64,000 nt of DNA from JAUWCL01 sp964599375. Its GTDB lineage: Bacteria > Krumholzibacteriota > Krumholzibacteriia > Krumholzibacteriales > Krumholzibacteriaceae. Shown here piece by piece: positions 52,640-62,064 of the stretch. The stretch spans positions 62,001-126,000 of the forward strand of contig CAZREW010000004.1 in NCBI GenBank assembly GCA_964599375.1. Direction: 5' to 3'. The notes beneath the pieces are model-generated. The model was not told the origin of the DNA and searched no databases. It saw nothing but the letters and a program-made list of their open reading frames with translations. A program made the position numbers and the translations under genes. The first letter of the stretch is position 1, and each line of letters starts with the position of its first letter.

Positions 52640-55600
52640 CTATTTTATGACCGCGACGGCGGCATTCTGCCGGATAGTCCTCTGTCCGGCGGCCTGCTGG
52701 TACGTCACGGTGAATCTGCATATGTAGATGCCGTAAGGCACCATGTTCCCCGAGTTGTCCCTGCCGTCCCAGGTGAACCCGGTCACCCTCCTTGGAACCG
52801 CGTCAGGGGTGTCCTCTGCCGTGATGGAGAACCTCCGCTCGAGGATCCTCTTCCTGTTCCCGTCCATGTCGTATATCTGGATCGTGACGGTCGCCTCCTC
52901 GCCCAGGTAGAAGCTGATCTCGGTCTCTTCGTAAAGTCCGTCTCCGTTGGGGGAGAATGGGTTCGGCGAGAATACCACGCCTGAGAAGACTTCTCCGGGT
53001 GTGTAACGGAATTCCGGGTTGTAGAAGAGCGCGTACGTTCCCGGCCTCGAGACGGCCACGGTAATAAGGTTCCCGTAGGGATTGACCGTTCCGCCTATGT
53101 AGATCCACGTCCTCGTAGATTCCGTGTACTGATAGACGCCGATGAGGTCCTCGTCGAGCCCCCCGATGCTGTACTGCGGGTAATGAAAGCTGATATCGAT
53201 CTTTTCCTCGAACTCGGGGACGGGTACGGCCACATCAACGGTATCGCCGGTTCCCTCTTCGATCATCCTGAAGGCCGCCTCGAACTCGATCTTCCTGTAT
53301 GTGTTGAGCGTCGTTGATCCGGGCGGTCCAGGCCCGTACTCGTCGGCGTAGCCCGAAGTGAGCTTGAAGTTGTACCTCACGTCGGGTGCGTTCTGTGGAA
53401 CCGCGGCGGCAGGGATCCGGGTCAGCGTGCCCTCGGGCGTCCTGATCTCGAAATCCTCACTCATGTCTATCCCGTATATGGCGAATGTCTTGACCGGGAG
53501 GGCTATCTCCATCGTCTGAAGCGGCGTGATCGTCACGTTGCCAGAGCGGTCGACGGCCTCAATGACAAACTCTATGTTCCATGTGCTGTCCAGGGGGGCG
53601 AGGATGACGTTCTCGAGCATCTCCTCGACCGGCAGGTCGACGCTCCAGATATCCTCGCCAGCGTAACCCATCTTTAGTTCTTCGAACCAGACGTCGGCAG
53701 TCGTCGAATCGGGCCGCCAGCGGAAGACCGATCCGGCTACCTGGTCGTCGTCCGTTATCACAGCCGAATAGTAGAGGGGCGCGTTGACCAGTGGATGGAA
53801 CGGGATCGTCTCGGCTACCTTTCTGCCGACGTCGATCACGGGCGGGCCCGTATCCTCGAATGTCGTCATGTCGATGTAGCAGGGCGTGAGCCCCTTGTTA
53901 ACACGGGCGGTCGATTCGGCCGTCTTCCAGTCGAGGATCTGGCTCTGCGTCCTGCCAGCGGTCTTGCCTGTCCCGGGAGAGATCATAAGGTCCATGATAT
54001 TAGGGTCTCGGTCGCTGTTGTCCCCGCCTCCGATCTGCCACTCGCTCACGCTGGCATTCACCCATCGAGTGTCTCCGAAGTTGTTGTCGTCGCTGTTCCC
54101 GTCGTGGCTCGTCATCACTACAGCGACGTCCCACTTCTGGATGTCCTCGGGTGTCGGATTACCGAGCGATTCCATCGAGACGATCCCCGTTATAGTGTTA
54201 GCCGTAAAGTCGGTAAGAAGGATGATAGCCCTGTCGCTCTTCTGGACGGTCTGTGACCAGGCCGACGGTGTGTTCTGGTTGTTCGATGTCAGGACGGCTT
54301 TGTACCATCCTTCCATCACCACGGCGTAGTCCCAAGCGTCCCAGCCGGCGAAATCGCTCTGTCTGTTCGGCAGGGTCCGTGTCGCGCCTCCCTTGAAGGC
54401 GTCGATCATTATGTCGATCTTCTGGATGTTGATATCGGCGTATGGTGGATTCCAGTTGGCGTTTCCCTCGATGCTCGGGTCGGGGAGCAGTCCCATCGTC
54501 ACCTCGAACGCGAGGCTCGGGATGATCTCGCCTCCGACTATCTTGGAGGTCTCGAATATCCTCATCGATACGAGATCGAACGACCGCTTGCCGAACACCT
54601 GGTTGGTCGGATAGACGTAATAGAGGCCCTCCCTGCCGAACTGATCCGGGCCGAAGTCGTCGTTCAGCTCGTCGGTCAGTATCCTGATCGGCTCGACGGT
54701 CCCGCGCACGGTAAGGGCCAGGGATGAAGAGGCGCTCGAGACGTTCATCGAGTCCCGGGCGGATACGGTGAGGTCGTACTTCCCGCTCGCGATCCCGGGA
54801 TCGACAAGATGCCGGTAGTGGTATCTGCGGTCAAGGGCCGTCTCGTCCCCGTTAGTCCCGTCGTCGTACATGAACTGGTATCTCGAGCCGCCTATAGGGG
54901 AGAGGTCGATCAGCACGGCGCCGATACCGCCGCCGTTGTCGTCGACGTCGACCGAGAAGGTCACCAGATCGCCGGCGTCCACATCCTCAGGGACGGCTAT
55001 AGGATTCGAGAGCAGGGGAGCGGGAGGGAAGTCTCCCTGGATCTCGTAGTCCACAGAGTAGTAATGGAGATCGACGTTCTGTTCGGTCACTGACCAGTCG
55101 ACGTTGGGGTCGTCCGGGTTGAAGTCAAGGTTGAGCGTCGAGTCGTTCGGGGCGGAGTCGAAGGCCGATCTTTTTACGCCTGAGTCCTGAGTGAGGTACA
55201 ACTGAAACCGCATCGTCGACGGGATGTTTCCCTCGAGGAAGTCGTACGGGATATTGAACGTCACCCACTCGGCTCCCTTTGTGGTCCAGTCGCCCTGTAC
55301 GTTGATACCATCGACCCATGTCCCGGTCGAAGTCGATATCCAGGTCTTTCCGCCCGCGTCCCACCATTCCCACTCACTGCCAGACCATCTTCTCATGTCG
55401 GCATAGTCGTCAGATGAGTACTTATATGTGAAAGCGTAATCGGGAAGCAAGCTGTGTGCGTATGTGACCGGGAACTCGAAGGGGTCGAATGTCGCCCCGG
55501 CCGCGTCATGGCCGGTCTCGAGGAGGAGGATCAGGTGAGCCCCTTCCCAGTCCGTGTTGAAGCGTATCTGGAACTGCAGCGCGTCGGCGTCATTACTGAC

Positions 55601-57988
55601 GAGTACCTTTGTAAGGTCCATCGCCTCGAGACACTGGTGGCTCGGGGGGGGTTCGGGGAATGGAGGGTCGGATATCGTCATTATCCGGTCGATGCTGAAC
55701 GAGACGCTGTTTACCGGCAGGGAAGGCGAGCATACGGCCGAGATCCTCACGAAGTTCCTGCTGCCGCCGGCGGTGAATACCGTAGAGCCCCAGCCGGCCG
55801 AGTCCAGATCGCTGAACTGCGGCGAGATAGTCCCGGCTTGAGCGGGAGAGACGGTGAAGGATATTCTGTAACCTGACTGCTCGACACTGTTACCGAAGGC
55901 GTCGACGAGCTGGGCAGCGACCTCGAGCTGTTCACCGAATCCCACGACGTCGGCGGGGAGGGACAGCCTGACGGACGCCGGCGGTCCCGCCAGCGCTGTT
56001 ATTGACACGAAGTCAGTATCGCCGCTGCCGATGATCAGGAGCTCCTTGTTCAGCCACGTCACCGAGGCGGTCACGTCCAGCCTTCCCGCGCCAGTTGCGG
56101 TCATTGTCGTGGCCGCCTCGCCGTCAGCGTTCGTGATCACTGACGGGATGGTAAAGGATCCGCTCCCTGTGGAAGAGTCCTTGAGCAGGAAACTCACAGC
56201 GACTCCGGGAAGGAGTACCGGGTTGCCGCTGACATCGAGAAGCCTGCCGGAGACCGTCACCTCTTCGATCCCGTCGGCGACAAGCTGAGTGTCAAGGGCC
56301 TGGATGGAGAAGAACTCTGGCTCGGCCGACCTGACGCCGAACTTGAACCTGCCGCCGATCCCTCCGGCGGAAGTCTCGGTGAATATCCTCAGCACCTCGA
56401 TCTGGTCGTCGCTGAGAAGAAAGCCGCCCCGGCCGTCGACAAGGGATAGCCCCGTGATCTCCGTTGTATCGGCGGGGTCGTAGAAGGTGACGTTTCCCCT
56501 GGGAGGCGTTTCGTTGTTGAGTTTCGTCGCCCGCAGGAGCACCTGCTGCAGGTATCCGCTCACGTCGTACCAGTCGCGCCTGCCGAGATTGTCGCGGGCC
56601 TCGATCAGGGCAGAGGCGTAGAAGAAAATCCCCGAGTCGGGGAAGCTGACTGTGGTGCTGACGCTTTCGAGATCCCTTCCCAGCTGGTCTATCAGGACGA
56701 GCCCGGTCGCCTTTACAGTTTCGAGGACCAGGTCGCCGACATGCACGCTGTCGCTTTCGGTTATGACCGCCGAAAGCGTATCGGGGACGAAGCCCAGCGC
56801 GTCGGCTACGACGAGGTAGGATCCGTCAGGGACCATCAGCTCGAACGGGCCGCCGCCCGGCGGCACGACCTGGGCGCCCTCGCCCGCGACCTCGCCGGTC
56901 GACGCGTCGTACGCTATGACCGCTGACGCTGTGGCCGGGCCGTCAGTGAAGACGACGTTCCCTGTTATCTTACCGGCGCGTGTGAGGAGTATGTCGACCC
57001 CGGTAAGAGATCCTCCGTTAGATAAGACAAGGCCGGGTCTCTTGATCCGCGCGTATCCAGGCGCCGAGGTCTCTACGCGGTACCTGCCGTCCATGAGCTT
57101 GCTGAACCGGTAAACGCCTCCTCCCGGCGGAGTGGATGTCGAATCTATCCGTCTGCCGTCGAACTCGTCGAAAAGCTCCACGGCGGCTTCTGTAGTAAGG
57201 TCGGCCTCATCGTCGAGCGTTATGATGCCGGATATCGAGCCTGCGCCCTTGTCGGGGATACCGTCGCCGTTACGGTCGATGTGCACGGTGTGAAGGTTTG
57301 CGAGCGTCGTCTTGGCTCCAGAGCCGTCCATCCCCGCGTTCCACGGGGCCGAGCTCGGGCCATTCCAGTTGTCCCCGCCGGCGATTACCGCCACGACGCC
57401 GAGCCTCGAGCCCGGGGGCACGGTCCCCGGTGCTGTGCCGTAGATCACGTCCCAGGGGAGGCGGATCTCGCCGTTGCGGAAGAAATCGAGTTTCGTGGTG
57501 TTGGCGTTCTGGCAGAGGCTCGTGATATCCTCGGTCGTGGTCGCGTCGAGGATCCTCCTTATACCGAGGCTGCCGCCGTCCCAGTTGGCGATAAGATGGT
57601 CCGCCCTGACCGTGTCGGCAAAGACGAAATTTCTCGCGTACCAGTCGATGCCGTTGACGTCCTGAGCGCCTGTCCCGGTGCCGGCCGCGATATAGACCAG
57701 CATTGCGTTGTTGCTGACCTGGTAGTTGATGCCGATGTAAAGGGCGAGCGAGTCGTATGTGACCCAGAGCTGCTTGATCAGGTTGGGGCCCCAGTCGGCT
57801 CCGAGAGGCGGATCGTTCACGGCGAGGTCGTCCGCTTCCCAGTCGACGCCGTCTCCGGTTATCGTGCCGTCGATCACCGGGGTCTGGTAAGGCCTGGCCA
57901 GCACGAGCACAGTAAGAACGGAAAAGAGCAGGATAAAGATTGCTATCCGGCGCATCTCGGGACTTTCATCTGTTGTAATTCGTTTCAT
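52640..57988 (-). CDS. Giant modular secreted protein with glucodextranase-C-like and CBM9-like domains
   Basis: The 1782-residue protein has an N-terminal signal (MRRIAIFILLFSVLTVLVLA). A CBM9-like domain (about 35-235; VIDGTITGDGVDWEAD) is followed by two carboxypeptidase-regulatory-like repeats (about 250-425) and Ig/Big-1-like domains (about 560-765). A domain shared with the 803-residue protein lies at about 790-960, then an Ig-like domain (about 985-1095). A region strongly like the C-terminal domain of glucodextranase follows (about 1100-1380; DDFGPDQFGREGLYYVYPTNQ, FDLVSMRIFE). The C-terminus has a gliding-motility-type tail (about 1660-1782; VVFSPNPFSPNGDGLYEETEISFYL...GYICRF-like GIYICRFTV). 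No catalytic residues are recognised. It heads the minus-strand operon. A surface scaffold or glycan-binding role is inferred. ATG 57955 is an alternative start. Confidence 0.72.
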   Translation of the reverse strand: MKRITTDESPEMRRIAIFILLFSVLTVLVLARPYQTPVIDGTITGDGVDWEADDLAVNDPPLGADWGPNLIKQLWVTYDSLALYIGINYQVSNNAMLVYIAAGTGTGAQDVNGIDWYARNFVFADTVRADHLIANWDGGSLGIRRILDATTTEDITSLCQNANTTKLDFFRNGEIRLPWDVIYGTAPGTVPPGSRLGVVAVIAGGDNWNGPSSAPWNAGMDGSGAKTTLANLHTVHIDRNGDGIPDKGAGSISGIITLDDEADLTTEAAVELFDEFDGRRIDSTSTPPGGGVYRFSKLMDGRYRVETSAPGYARIKRPGLVLSNGGSLTGVDILLTRAGKITGNVVFTDGPATASAVIAYDASTGEVAGEGAQVVPPGGGPFELMVPDGSYLVVADALGFVPDTLSAVITESDSVHVGDLVLETVKATGLVLIDQLGRDLESVSTTVSFPDSGIFFYASALIEARDNLGRRDWYDVSGYLQQVLLRATKLNNETPPRGNVTFYDPADTTEITGLSLVDGRGGFLLSDDQIEVLRIFTETSAGGIGGRFKFGVRSAEPEFFSIQALDTQLVADGIEEVTVSGRLLDVSGNPVLLPGVAVSFLLKDSSTGSGSFTIPSVITNADGEAATTMTATGAGRLDVTASVTWLNKELLIIGSGDTDFVSITALAGPPASVRLSLPADVVGFGEQLEVAAQLVDAFGNSVEQSGYRISFTVSPAQAGTISPQFSDLDSAGWGSTVFTAGGSRNFVRISAVCSPSLPVNSVSFSIDRIMTISDPPFPEPPPSHQCLEAMDLTKVLVSNDADALQFQIRFNTDWEGAHLILLLETGHDAAGATFDPFEFPVTYAHSLLPDYAFTYKYSSDDYADMRRWSGSEWEWWDAGGKTWISTSTGTWVDGINVQGDWTTKGAEWVTFNIPYDFLEGNIPSTMRFQLYLTQDSGVKRSAFDSAPNDSTLNLDFNPDDPNVDWSVTEQNVDLHYYSVDYEIQGDFPPAPLLSNPIAVPEDVDAGDLVTFSVDVDDNGGGIGAVLIDLSPIGGSRYQFMYDDGTNGDETALDRRYHYRHLVDPGIASGKYDLTVSARDSMNVSSASSSLALTVRGTVEPIRILTDELNDDFGPDQFGREGLYYVYPTNQVFGKRSFDLVSMRIFETSKIVGGEIIPSLAFEVTMGLLPDPSIEGNANWNPPYADINIQKIDIMIDAFKGGATRTLPNRQSDFAGWDAWDYAVVMEGWYKAVLTSNNQNTPSAWSQTVQKSDRAIILLTDFTANTITGIVSMESLGNPTPEDIQKWDVAVVMTSHDGNSDDNNFGDTRWVNASVSEWQIGGGDNSDRDPNIMDLMISPGTGKTAGRTQSQILDWKTAESTARVNKGLTPCYIDMTTFEDTGPPVIDVGRKVAETIPFHPLVNAPLYYSAVITDDDQVAGSVFRWRPDSTTADVWFEELKMGYAGEDIWSVDLPVEEMLENVILAPLDSTWNIEFVIEAVDRSGNVTITPLQTMEIALPVKTFAIYGIDMSEDFEIRTPEGTLTRIPAAAVPQNAPDVRYNFKLTSGYADEYGPGPPGSTTLNTYRKIEFEAAFRMIEEGTGDTVDVAVPVPEFEEKIDISFHYPQYSIGGLDEDLIGVYQYTESTRTWIYIGGTVNPYGNLITVAVSRPGTYALFYNPEFRYTPGEVFSGVVFSPNPFSPNGDGLYEETEISFYLGEEATVTIQIYDMDGNRKRILERRFSITAEDTPDAVPRRVTGFTWDGRDNSGNMVPYGIYICRFTVTYQQAAGQRTIRQNAAVAVIK

Positions 57989-58023
57989 CCGGCTGATGCC
58001 GGAGCGGATTCAACGTTGCGGGC

Positions 58024-58052
58024 AGTCTATCCTGTAATCGGATGAGTTGCAA
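58024..58052 (-). promoter_or_regulatory. Sigma-70 promoter of the minus-strand glucan operon
   Basis: Read on the minus strand: TTGCAA (58052-58047), 17 bases, TAGACT (58029-58024), 36 bases before the start at 57988. It lies just after the terminator of the preceding gene. Confidence 0.6.
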
Positions 58053-58065
58053 GAACAATCAGCAA

Positions 58066-58091
58066 TAAAAAAGCGGCCCCTGCGGGGCCGC
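58066..58091 (-). terminator. Rho-independent terminator of the methyltransferase-like gene
   Basis: On the minus strand, GCGGCCCC (58091-58084), loop GCA and GGGGCCGC (58080-58073) are followed by six T and ATT. Confidence 0.88.
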
Positions 58092-58122
58092 TCTCTTAAC
58101 GCGATGAAGTGTCATCTGTCTA

Positions 58123-59082
58123 TTATTTCGCCTCATAGACGACGAAATACTGCTCAGGAAGAAAATCGTGCTCCTTGACCTTTCTGAACCCGGCCTTCTC
58201 GAGATCGGCTGTCAGGTCCGCCTCTGACAGGTGCTGGCTCGGCGGAGGGCCCCAGGGGCGCTCCTCGAGCGATTTGGGGATGTAGTCGATCACGATAAGC
58301 CGCCCTCCCGGCGCGAGCCCTTCCCTGAGCTTTTCGCCGTAGGCCACCCTTTCGCTTATATAATGAAAGACATCCACCATGAGGATCATATCTGCGGCGC
58401 CCCTGGGGATGCGAGGGTCGTCGCGCTCTACCTTGACCAGTTCCACATTGTCGAGCCCCTCGATGAGGAGCCTTCTCTCGAGGTAATCGAGCATGTCCTG
58501 CCACGCGTCGATCGCCCAGACCTTGCCCCCCGGGCCTATCTCCTTCGCCACTTTTACCGTGAAGTACCCTGAGCCGCAGCCGACATCAGCCACATTCATA
58601 CCGGGCCTGAGCTCGAAGGCCTTCATGACCTCGTCCGGCTTCTGGAATTCCTCTCGCCCCTCGCGCTCCAGCATCCAGATGTAGCCGTTGGCGCGGGCCG
58701 TCCGGGAGAGCTTCTTGAAGAGGTCTTCCTCCCTGATACCGGCGAAGGCTGCGTCCTCCATCATCGTCTTGGCGTCCCAGTATCCCGAATCGATTGCCCA
58801 GTAGAGATACTCGTAGGCCTTTCGCCTGTCGCCGGCGAGACTGTAAGCCCTGGCAGTGTTGTACATCGCTTCCCACTGGAGGGGCCAGATCACATCGTCC
58901 ATCTCGTCCGCTATCTTCACCGCGGCGTCATAATCGCCGGCATCCATAGCCCCGTCGAACTGTTTCTTGAGACCGGGGTACGCCGATGGATCGGGGCTTC
59001 CTTCATCCTGCGCGGCGGCCGCCGCCAGGGGCAGGGTGACCAGGATGATCATCAGCGACAGTAAAGACCTTCTTGCCGACAT
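58123..59082 (-). CDS. Exported SAM-dependent methyltransferase-like protein with TPR-like N-terminus
   Basis: The 319-residue protein has a good signal peptide (SLLSLMIILVTLPLAAAAAQ). An alpha-helical TPR-like region (about 30-135; FDGAMDAGDYDAAVKIADEMDDV, NTARAYSLAGDRRKAYEYLYWAI) comes next, then a class I methyltransferase domain (about 150-319). Motif I is NVADVGCGSGYFTVKVA, with an acidic IDAW at the end of strand 2, MILMVDVFHYI at motif IV and GGRLIVIDYIP. SAM is not normally found outside the cytoplasm, so an exported methyltransferase fold is odd. It may bind something else, or the signal may be retained. AAAGGAGACCC precedes ATG 59082. Confidence 0.8.
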   Translation of the reverse strand: MSARRSLLSLMIILVTLPLAAAAAQDEGSPDPSAYPGLKKQFDGAMDAGDYDAAVKIADEMDDVIWPLQWEAMYNTARAYSLAGDRRKAYEYLYWAIDSGYWDAKTMMEDAAFAGIREEDLFKKLSRTARANGYIWMLEREGREEFQKPDEVMKAFELRPGMNVADVGCGSGYFTVKVAKEIGPGGKVWAIDAWQDMLDYLERRLLIEGLDNVELVKVERDDPRIPRGAADMILMVDVFHYISERVAYGEKLREGLAPGGRLIVIDYIPKSLEERPWGPPPSQHLSEADLTADLEKAGFRKVKEHDFLPEQYFVVYEAK

Positions 59083-59233
59083 CGGGTCTCCTTTCGGAAA
59101 AATTGTATTTCAGGATGTGATACGTAGAACCGGCCCGCACTGTTTCTTAAAAAAAGTTCACTCAATATACAGAAACATTATTTCCAGTCCTACGTTATAT
59201 TGGATGAGCATTTATCATAAGGAACAGGATCAC

Positions 59234-60604
59234 ATGCCAAACAGCACGGATTCCGGCGGTAACAACGGGACGAAAGTAAGACGGGAGATGGGTCTGTTCA
59301 CCGCGACGAGTATCGTCGTGGCGAACATGGTCGGAGCGGGGATATTCACCGCGACGGGCATAATCTCGGGATTCCTGCCCGGACCGGGCTGGGCGCTCGG
59401 CTGCTGGGCGTTCGGAGGCCTCATCGCCATGGCGGGGGCGCTGTGCTACGCGGAACTCGCCACGAGGATGCCCGATGAGGGGGGTGAATACTTCTACCTC
59501 AGCCGGCTCTACCACCCGTCGCTCGGGTTTCTGACGGGATGGACGAGCTTCTTCGTCGGGTTCTCGGCACCGATAGCCGCGTCGGCGATGGGCTTCTCGG
59601 AATACATATTCGCCGGCTTGAACGGCCGCTTCGAGCTCGCCGACCCCGCGATGCTGTTGGTCATGAAAAAAGGTTCCGCAGCCGCCGTGATAGTCATCTT
59701 CACCGGCCTTCACTACTTCGGCTTGAGAAAAGGCGGCAAAGTGCAGAACGTTCTGACCACGGTCAAGGTCCTGATCGTGGCGGGACTCGCGGCCACGGGC
59801 ATTGTCCTCGGCGGAGGAGCTGGATGGTCGCCCGGGGATGGGATGAACAGCGGCGGATTACTCGCCGTGGGGACCGCGATGATGCTGGTGATGTTCTCCT
59901 ACAGCGGGTGGAACGCGACATCGTACGTCGCCGGAGAGGTCCGTGATCCGCGCAGGACGCTGCCCCTTTCGCTCGTGGCCGGCACCGGGATCGTGATCGT
60001 CCTCTACATGGCGGTCAACTTATTCATATTCCGCGCCCTTCCGTATTCCGAGGTGCGGGGCACGATAGCGATTGTCGAGAAAGCTTCAGTGAGCACCTTT
60101 GGGGAGTGGATGGGGCGGGGGCTGAGCATCATGGTCGGTATAGCCCTTCTCTCGTCGCTGAGCGCCTACATCATAATCGGGCCGAGGGTCTATTTCGCCA
60201 TGGCCAGGGACAGGCTCTTCTTGCCCTTCGCGGCAAGGGTGAATCCCAGGTACGGGGTGCCGGGCAGATCGATCGCGATACAGGGCGTCCTCGCCGTGGG
60301 GATGGTGGTCGCGGGGTCCTTCGAGCAGCTGCTAGTCTACATAGGGTTCGCTCTCGGGATATTCCCGTGGCTTGCGGTCGCCGGTCTCTTCATAGCGAGG
60401 AAAAGATCTACTGGAGAGTCCGGGGCGGCGAAGGTGCCGCTTTATCCATTCCTGCCAGTCTTCTTCCTGGTCACCACGCTGCTCCTAATGGTCGTGGCCT
60501 TCATCAACCGGCCCATCGAGTCGTCCGCGGCGCTGGTGACGGTCGCGGCCGGTGTCCCCGTTTATTATCTGTGGGTCAGGGCAGTCGACAGGAATGGCCG
60601 CTGA
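59234..60604 (+). CDS. APC-superfamily amino-acid permease
   Basis: The 456-residue protein has about 12 membrane segments. The family signature at helix 1, MVGAGIFTATGIISGF (GxGIF), is intact, followed by CYAELATRMPDEGGEYFYLSRLY in helix 3, SYSGWNATSYVAGEVRDPRRTLPLSL, and RVYFAMARDRLFLPFAARVNPRYGVPGRSI. These are typical of APC amino-acid transporters. Substrate unknown. ATG 59234 has an AAGGA about 11 bases before it; ATG 59204 is an alternative. The gene diverges from the methyltransferase-like gene and is followed 74 bases later by the MFS gene. Confidence 0.9.
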   Translation: MPNSTDSGGNNGTKVRREMGLFTATSIVVANMVGAGIFTATGIISGFLPGPGWALGCWAFGGLIAMAGALCYAELATRMPDEGGEYFYLSRLYHPSLGFLTGWTSFFVGFSAPIAASAMGFSEYIFAGLNGRFELADPAMLLVMKKGSAAAVIVIFTGLHYFGLRKGGKVQNVLTTVKVLIVAGLAATGIVLGGGAGWSPGDGMNSGGLLAVGTAMMLVMFSYSGWNATSYVAGEVRDPRRTLPLSLVAGTGIVIVLYMAVNLFIFRALPYSEVRGTIAIVEKASVSTFGEWMGRGLSIMVGIALLSSLSAYIIIGPRVYFAMARDRLFLPFAARVNPRYGVPGRSIAIQGVLAVGMVVAGSFEQLLVYIGFALGIFPWLAVAGLFIARKRSTGESGAAKVPLYPFLPVFFLVTTLLLMVVAFINRPIESSAALVTVAAGVPVYYLWVRAVDRNGR

Positions 60605-60678
60605 GCGACTGAATCCTGTTCAGGTCCCGGGATATCGTATAGAATCGGCATTCCGGCATGATGAGGAAGGCTGGACCG

Positions 60679-62004
60679 ATGAACGGAGATTCGGGCACAA
60701 AAGCGGTCGTTTCCTGGGCGATGTACGACTGGGCCAACTCCGCCTTCGCCACAACGGTGATGGCCGGGTTCTTCCCCGTATTCTTCAACGAGTACTGGAG
60801 CGCCGGCGCCGACACGACGGTCACCACGGCGAGGCTCGGGCTTGCCAACTCGATCGCCGGCATAGCCGTCGCCCTGCTGGCGCCCGTGCTCGGTTCCATA
60901 GCCGACAGCGGGTCTGCCAGGAAGAGGTTCCTTGTATTCTTCGCGTTCTTGGGCGCACTGATGACCTCTTCACTCTGGATGGTCTCGCGAGGGGACTGGA
61001 TGCCGGCGATACTCATCTTTGTGTCCGCCTCGATAGGCTTCAACGCAAGCATAATATTCAGCGACGCCCTGCTCATCTCGGTCTCCGGGCCGGGGCAGAG
61101 GGAGCGCGTGTCAGCTCTCGGATACGGGCTCGGGTATCTCGGTGGCGGCCTGCTCTTCGCGCTCAACGTCGCGATGACGCTCTGGCCCGCGGCCTTCGGG
61201 CTCTCCGGGCCGGAAGCGGCTGTCAGGTTATCGTTCATCACGGTCGGAGTCTGGTGGGCGGTGTTCACGATCCCGCTGATCCTCTTTGTGAAGGAAAGGC
61301 GTTCAGGAGATGAGGCGGGGATAAGGAAGAATGTCGCGGGAGGACTCAGGGAGCTCGCCGGTACCTTCAGGATGGTAAGGCGGCTGAAAACGCTGTTGCT
61401 GTTCCTGGTCGCCTACTGGCTCTACATAGACGGAGTCGATACGATAGTCAGGATGGCGGTCGATTACGGGATGTCGATAGGCCTCGAGCGTAACGATCTG
61501 ATACTGGCGCTGCTGGTGACGCAGTTCATCGGTTTCCCTTCGGCGATCGCGTTCGGTAGGATCGGATCGCGGATCGGCGCGCGGCGCGCGATATTCATCG
61601 CGATCGGGGTATACCTGTTCGTGACAGTCTGGGCGGCGCTGATGGACAGCCGCGAGGAGTTCTATGTCCTGGCCGTCTCGGTAGGCCTCGTCCAGGGCGG
61701 GATCCAGGCGCTGAGCCGGTCGCTTTTCGCCGGGATGGTGCCGGAGGAGAAGTCCGCGAGATACTTCGGTTTCTACAATATGATCGGGAAGTTCGCAGCG
61801 GTCATCGGTCCGGTGCTTATAGGCGCGACCGGCCTTCTGCTCAGGTTGCTCGGAGCCGGGGCGGAGACCGCGACGAGGCTCGGTATAATCTCGATCTCGG
61901 CCCTCTTCATCGGCGGTGGCGTAGTCCTTCGCTTTGTCGATGAGGAAAGGGCGAGGCTGGAGACAGCGGAAGCGGAGGGGGACGGGGGATTGCTCGGTAC
62001 TTGA
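60679..62004 (+). CDS. MFS transporter, UMF1 family
   Basis: The 441-residue polytopic protein begins with the UMF1 (Atg22-like) signature VVSWAMYDWANSAFATTVM, followed by the ADSGSARKRFL loop, SRSLFAGMVPEEKSARYFGFYNMIGKFAAVIGP, and about 12 membrane segments. Yeast Atg22 exports amino acids from the vacuole; bacterial UMF1 substrates are mostly unknown. AGGAAGG precedes ATG 60679; ATG 60658 or 60661 is also possible. A C-terminal charged tail (about 20 residues) is unusual but short. Confidence 0.88.
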   Translation: MNGDSGTKAVVSWAMYDWANSAFATTVMAGFFPVFFNEYWSAGADTTVTTARLGLANSIAGIAVALLAPVLGSIADSGSARKRFLVFFAFLGALMTSSLWMVSRGDWMPAILIFVSASIGFNASIIFSDALLISVSGPGQRERVSALGYGLGYLGGGLLFALNVAMTLWPAAFGLSGPEAAVRLSFITVGVWWAVFTIPLILFVKERRSGDEAGIRKNVAGGLRELAGTFRMVRRLKTLLLFLVAYWLYIDGVDTIVRMAVDYGMSIGLERNDLILALLVTQFIGFPSAIAFGRIGSRIGARRAIFIAIGVYLFVTVWAALMDSREEFYVLAVSVGLVQGGIQALSRSLFAGMVPEEKSARYFGFYNMIGKFAAVIGPVLIGATGLLLRLLGAGAETATRLGIISISALFIGGGVVLRFVDEERARLETAEAEGDGGLLGT

Positions 62005-62064
62005 CACGGGCCCCCCGCTGTTGCAGGATATATCCAAGTGATGAAGCGCGATAAAGGAGGACTG

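Noticed and set aside
62001..62029. Promoter with a perfect TTGACA before the acyl-CoA synthetase alpha gene
   Set aside because: At 17-base spacing the -10 region reads CAGGAT, a poor match; it is not supported.
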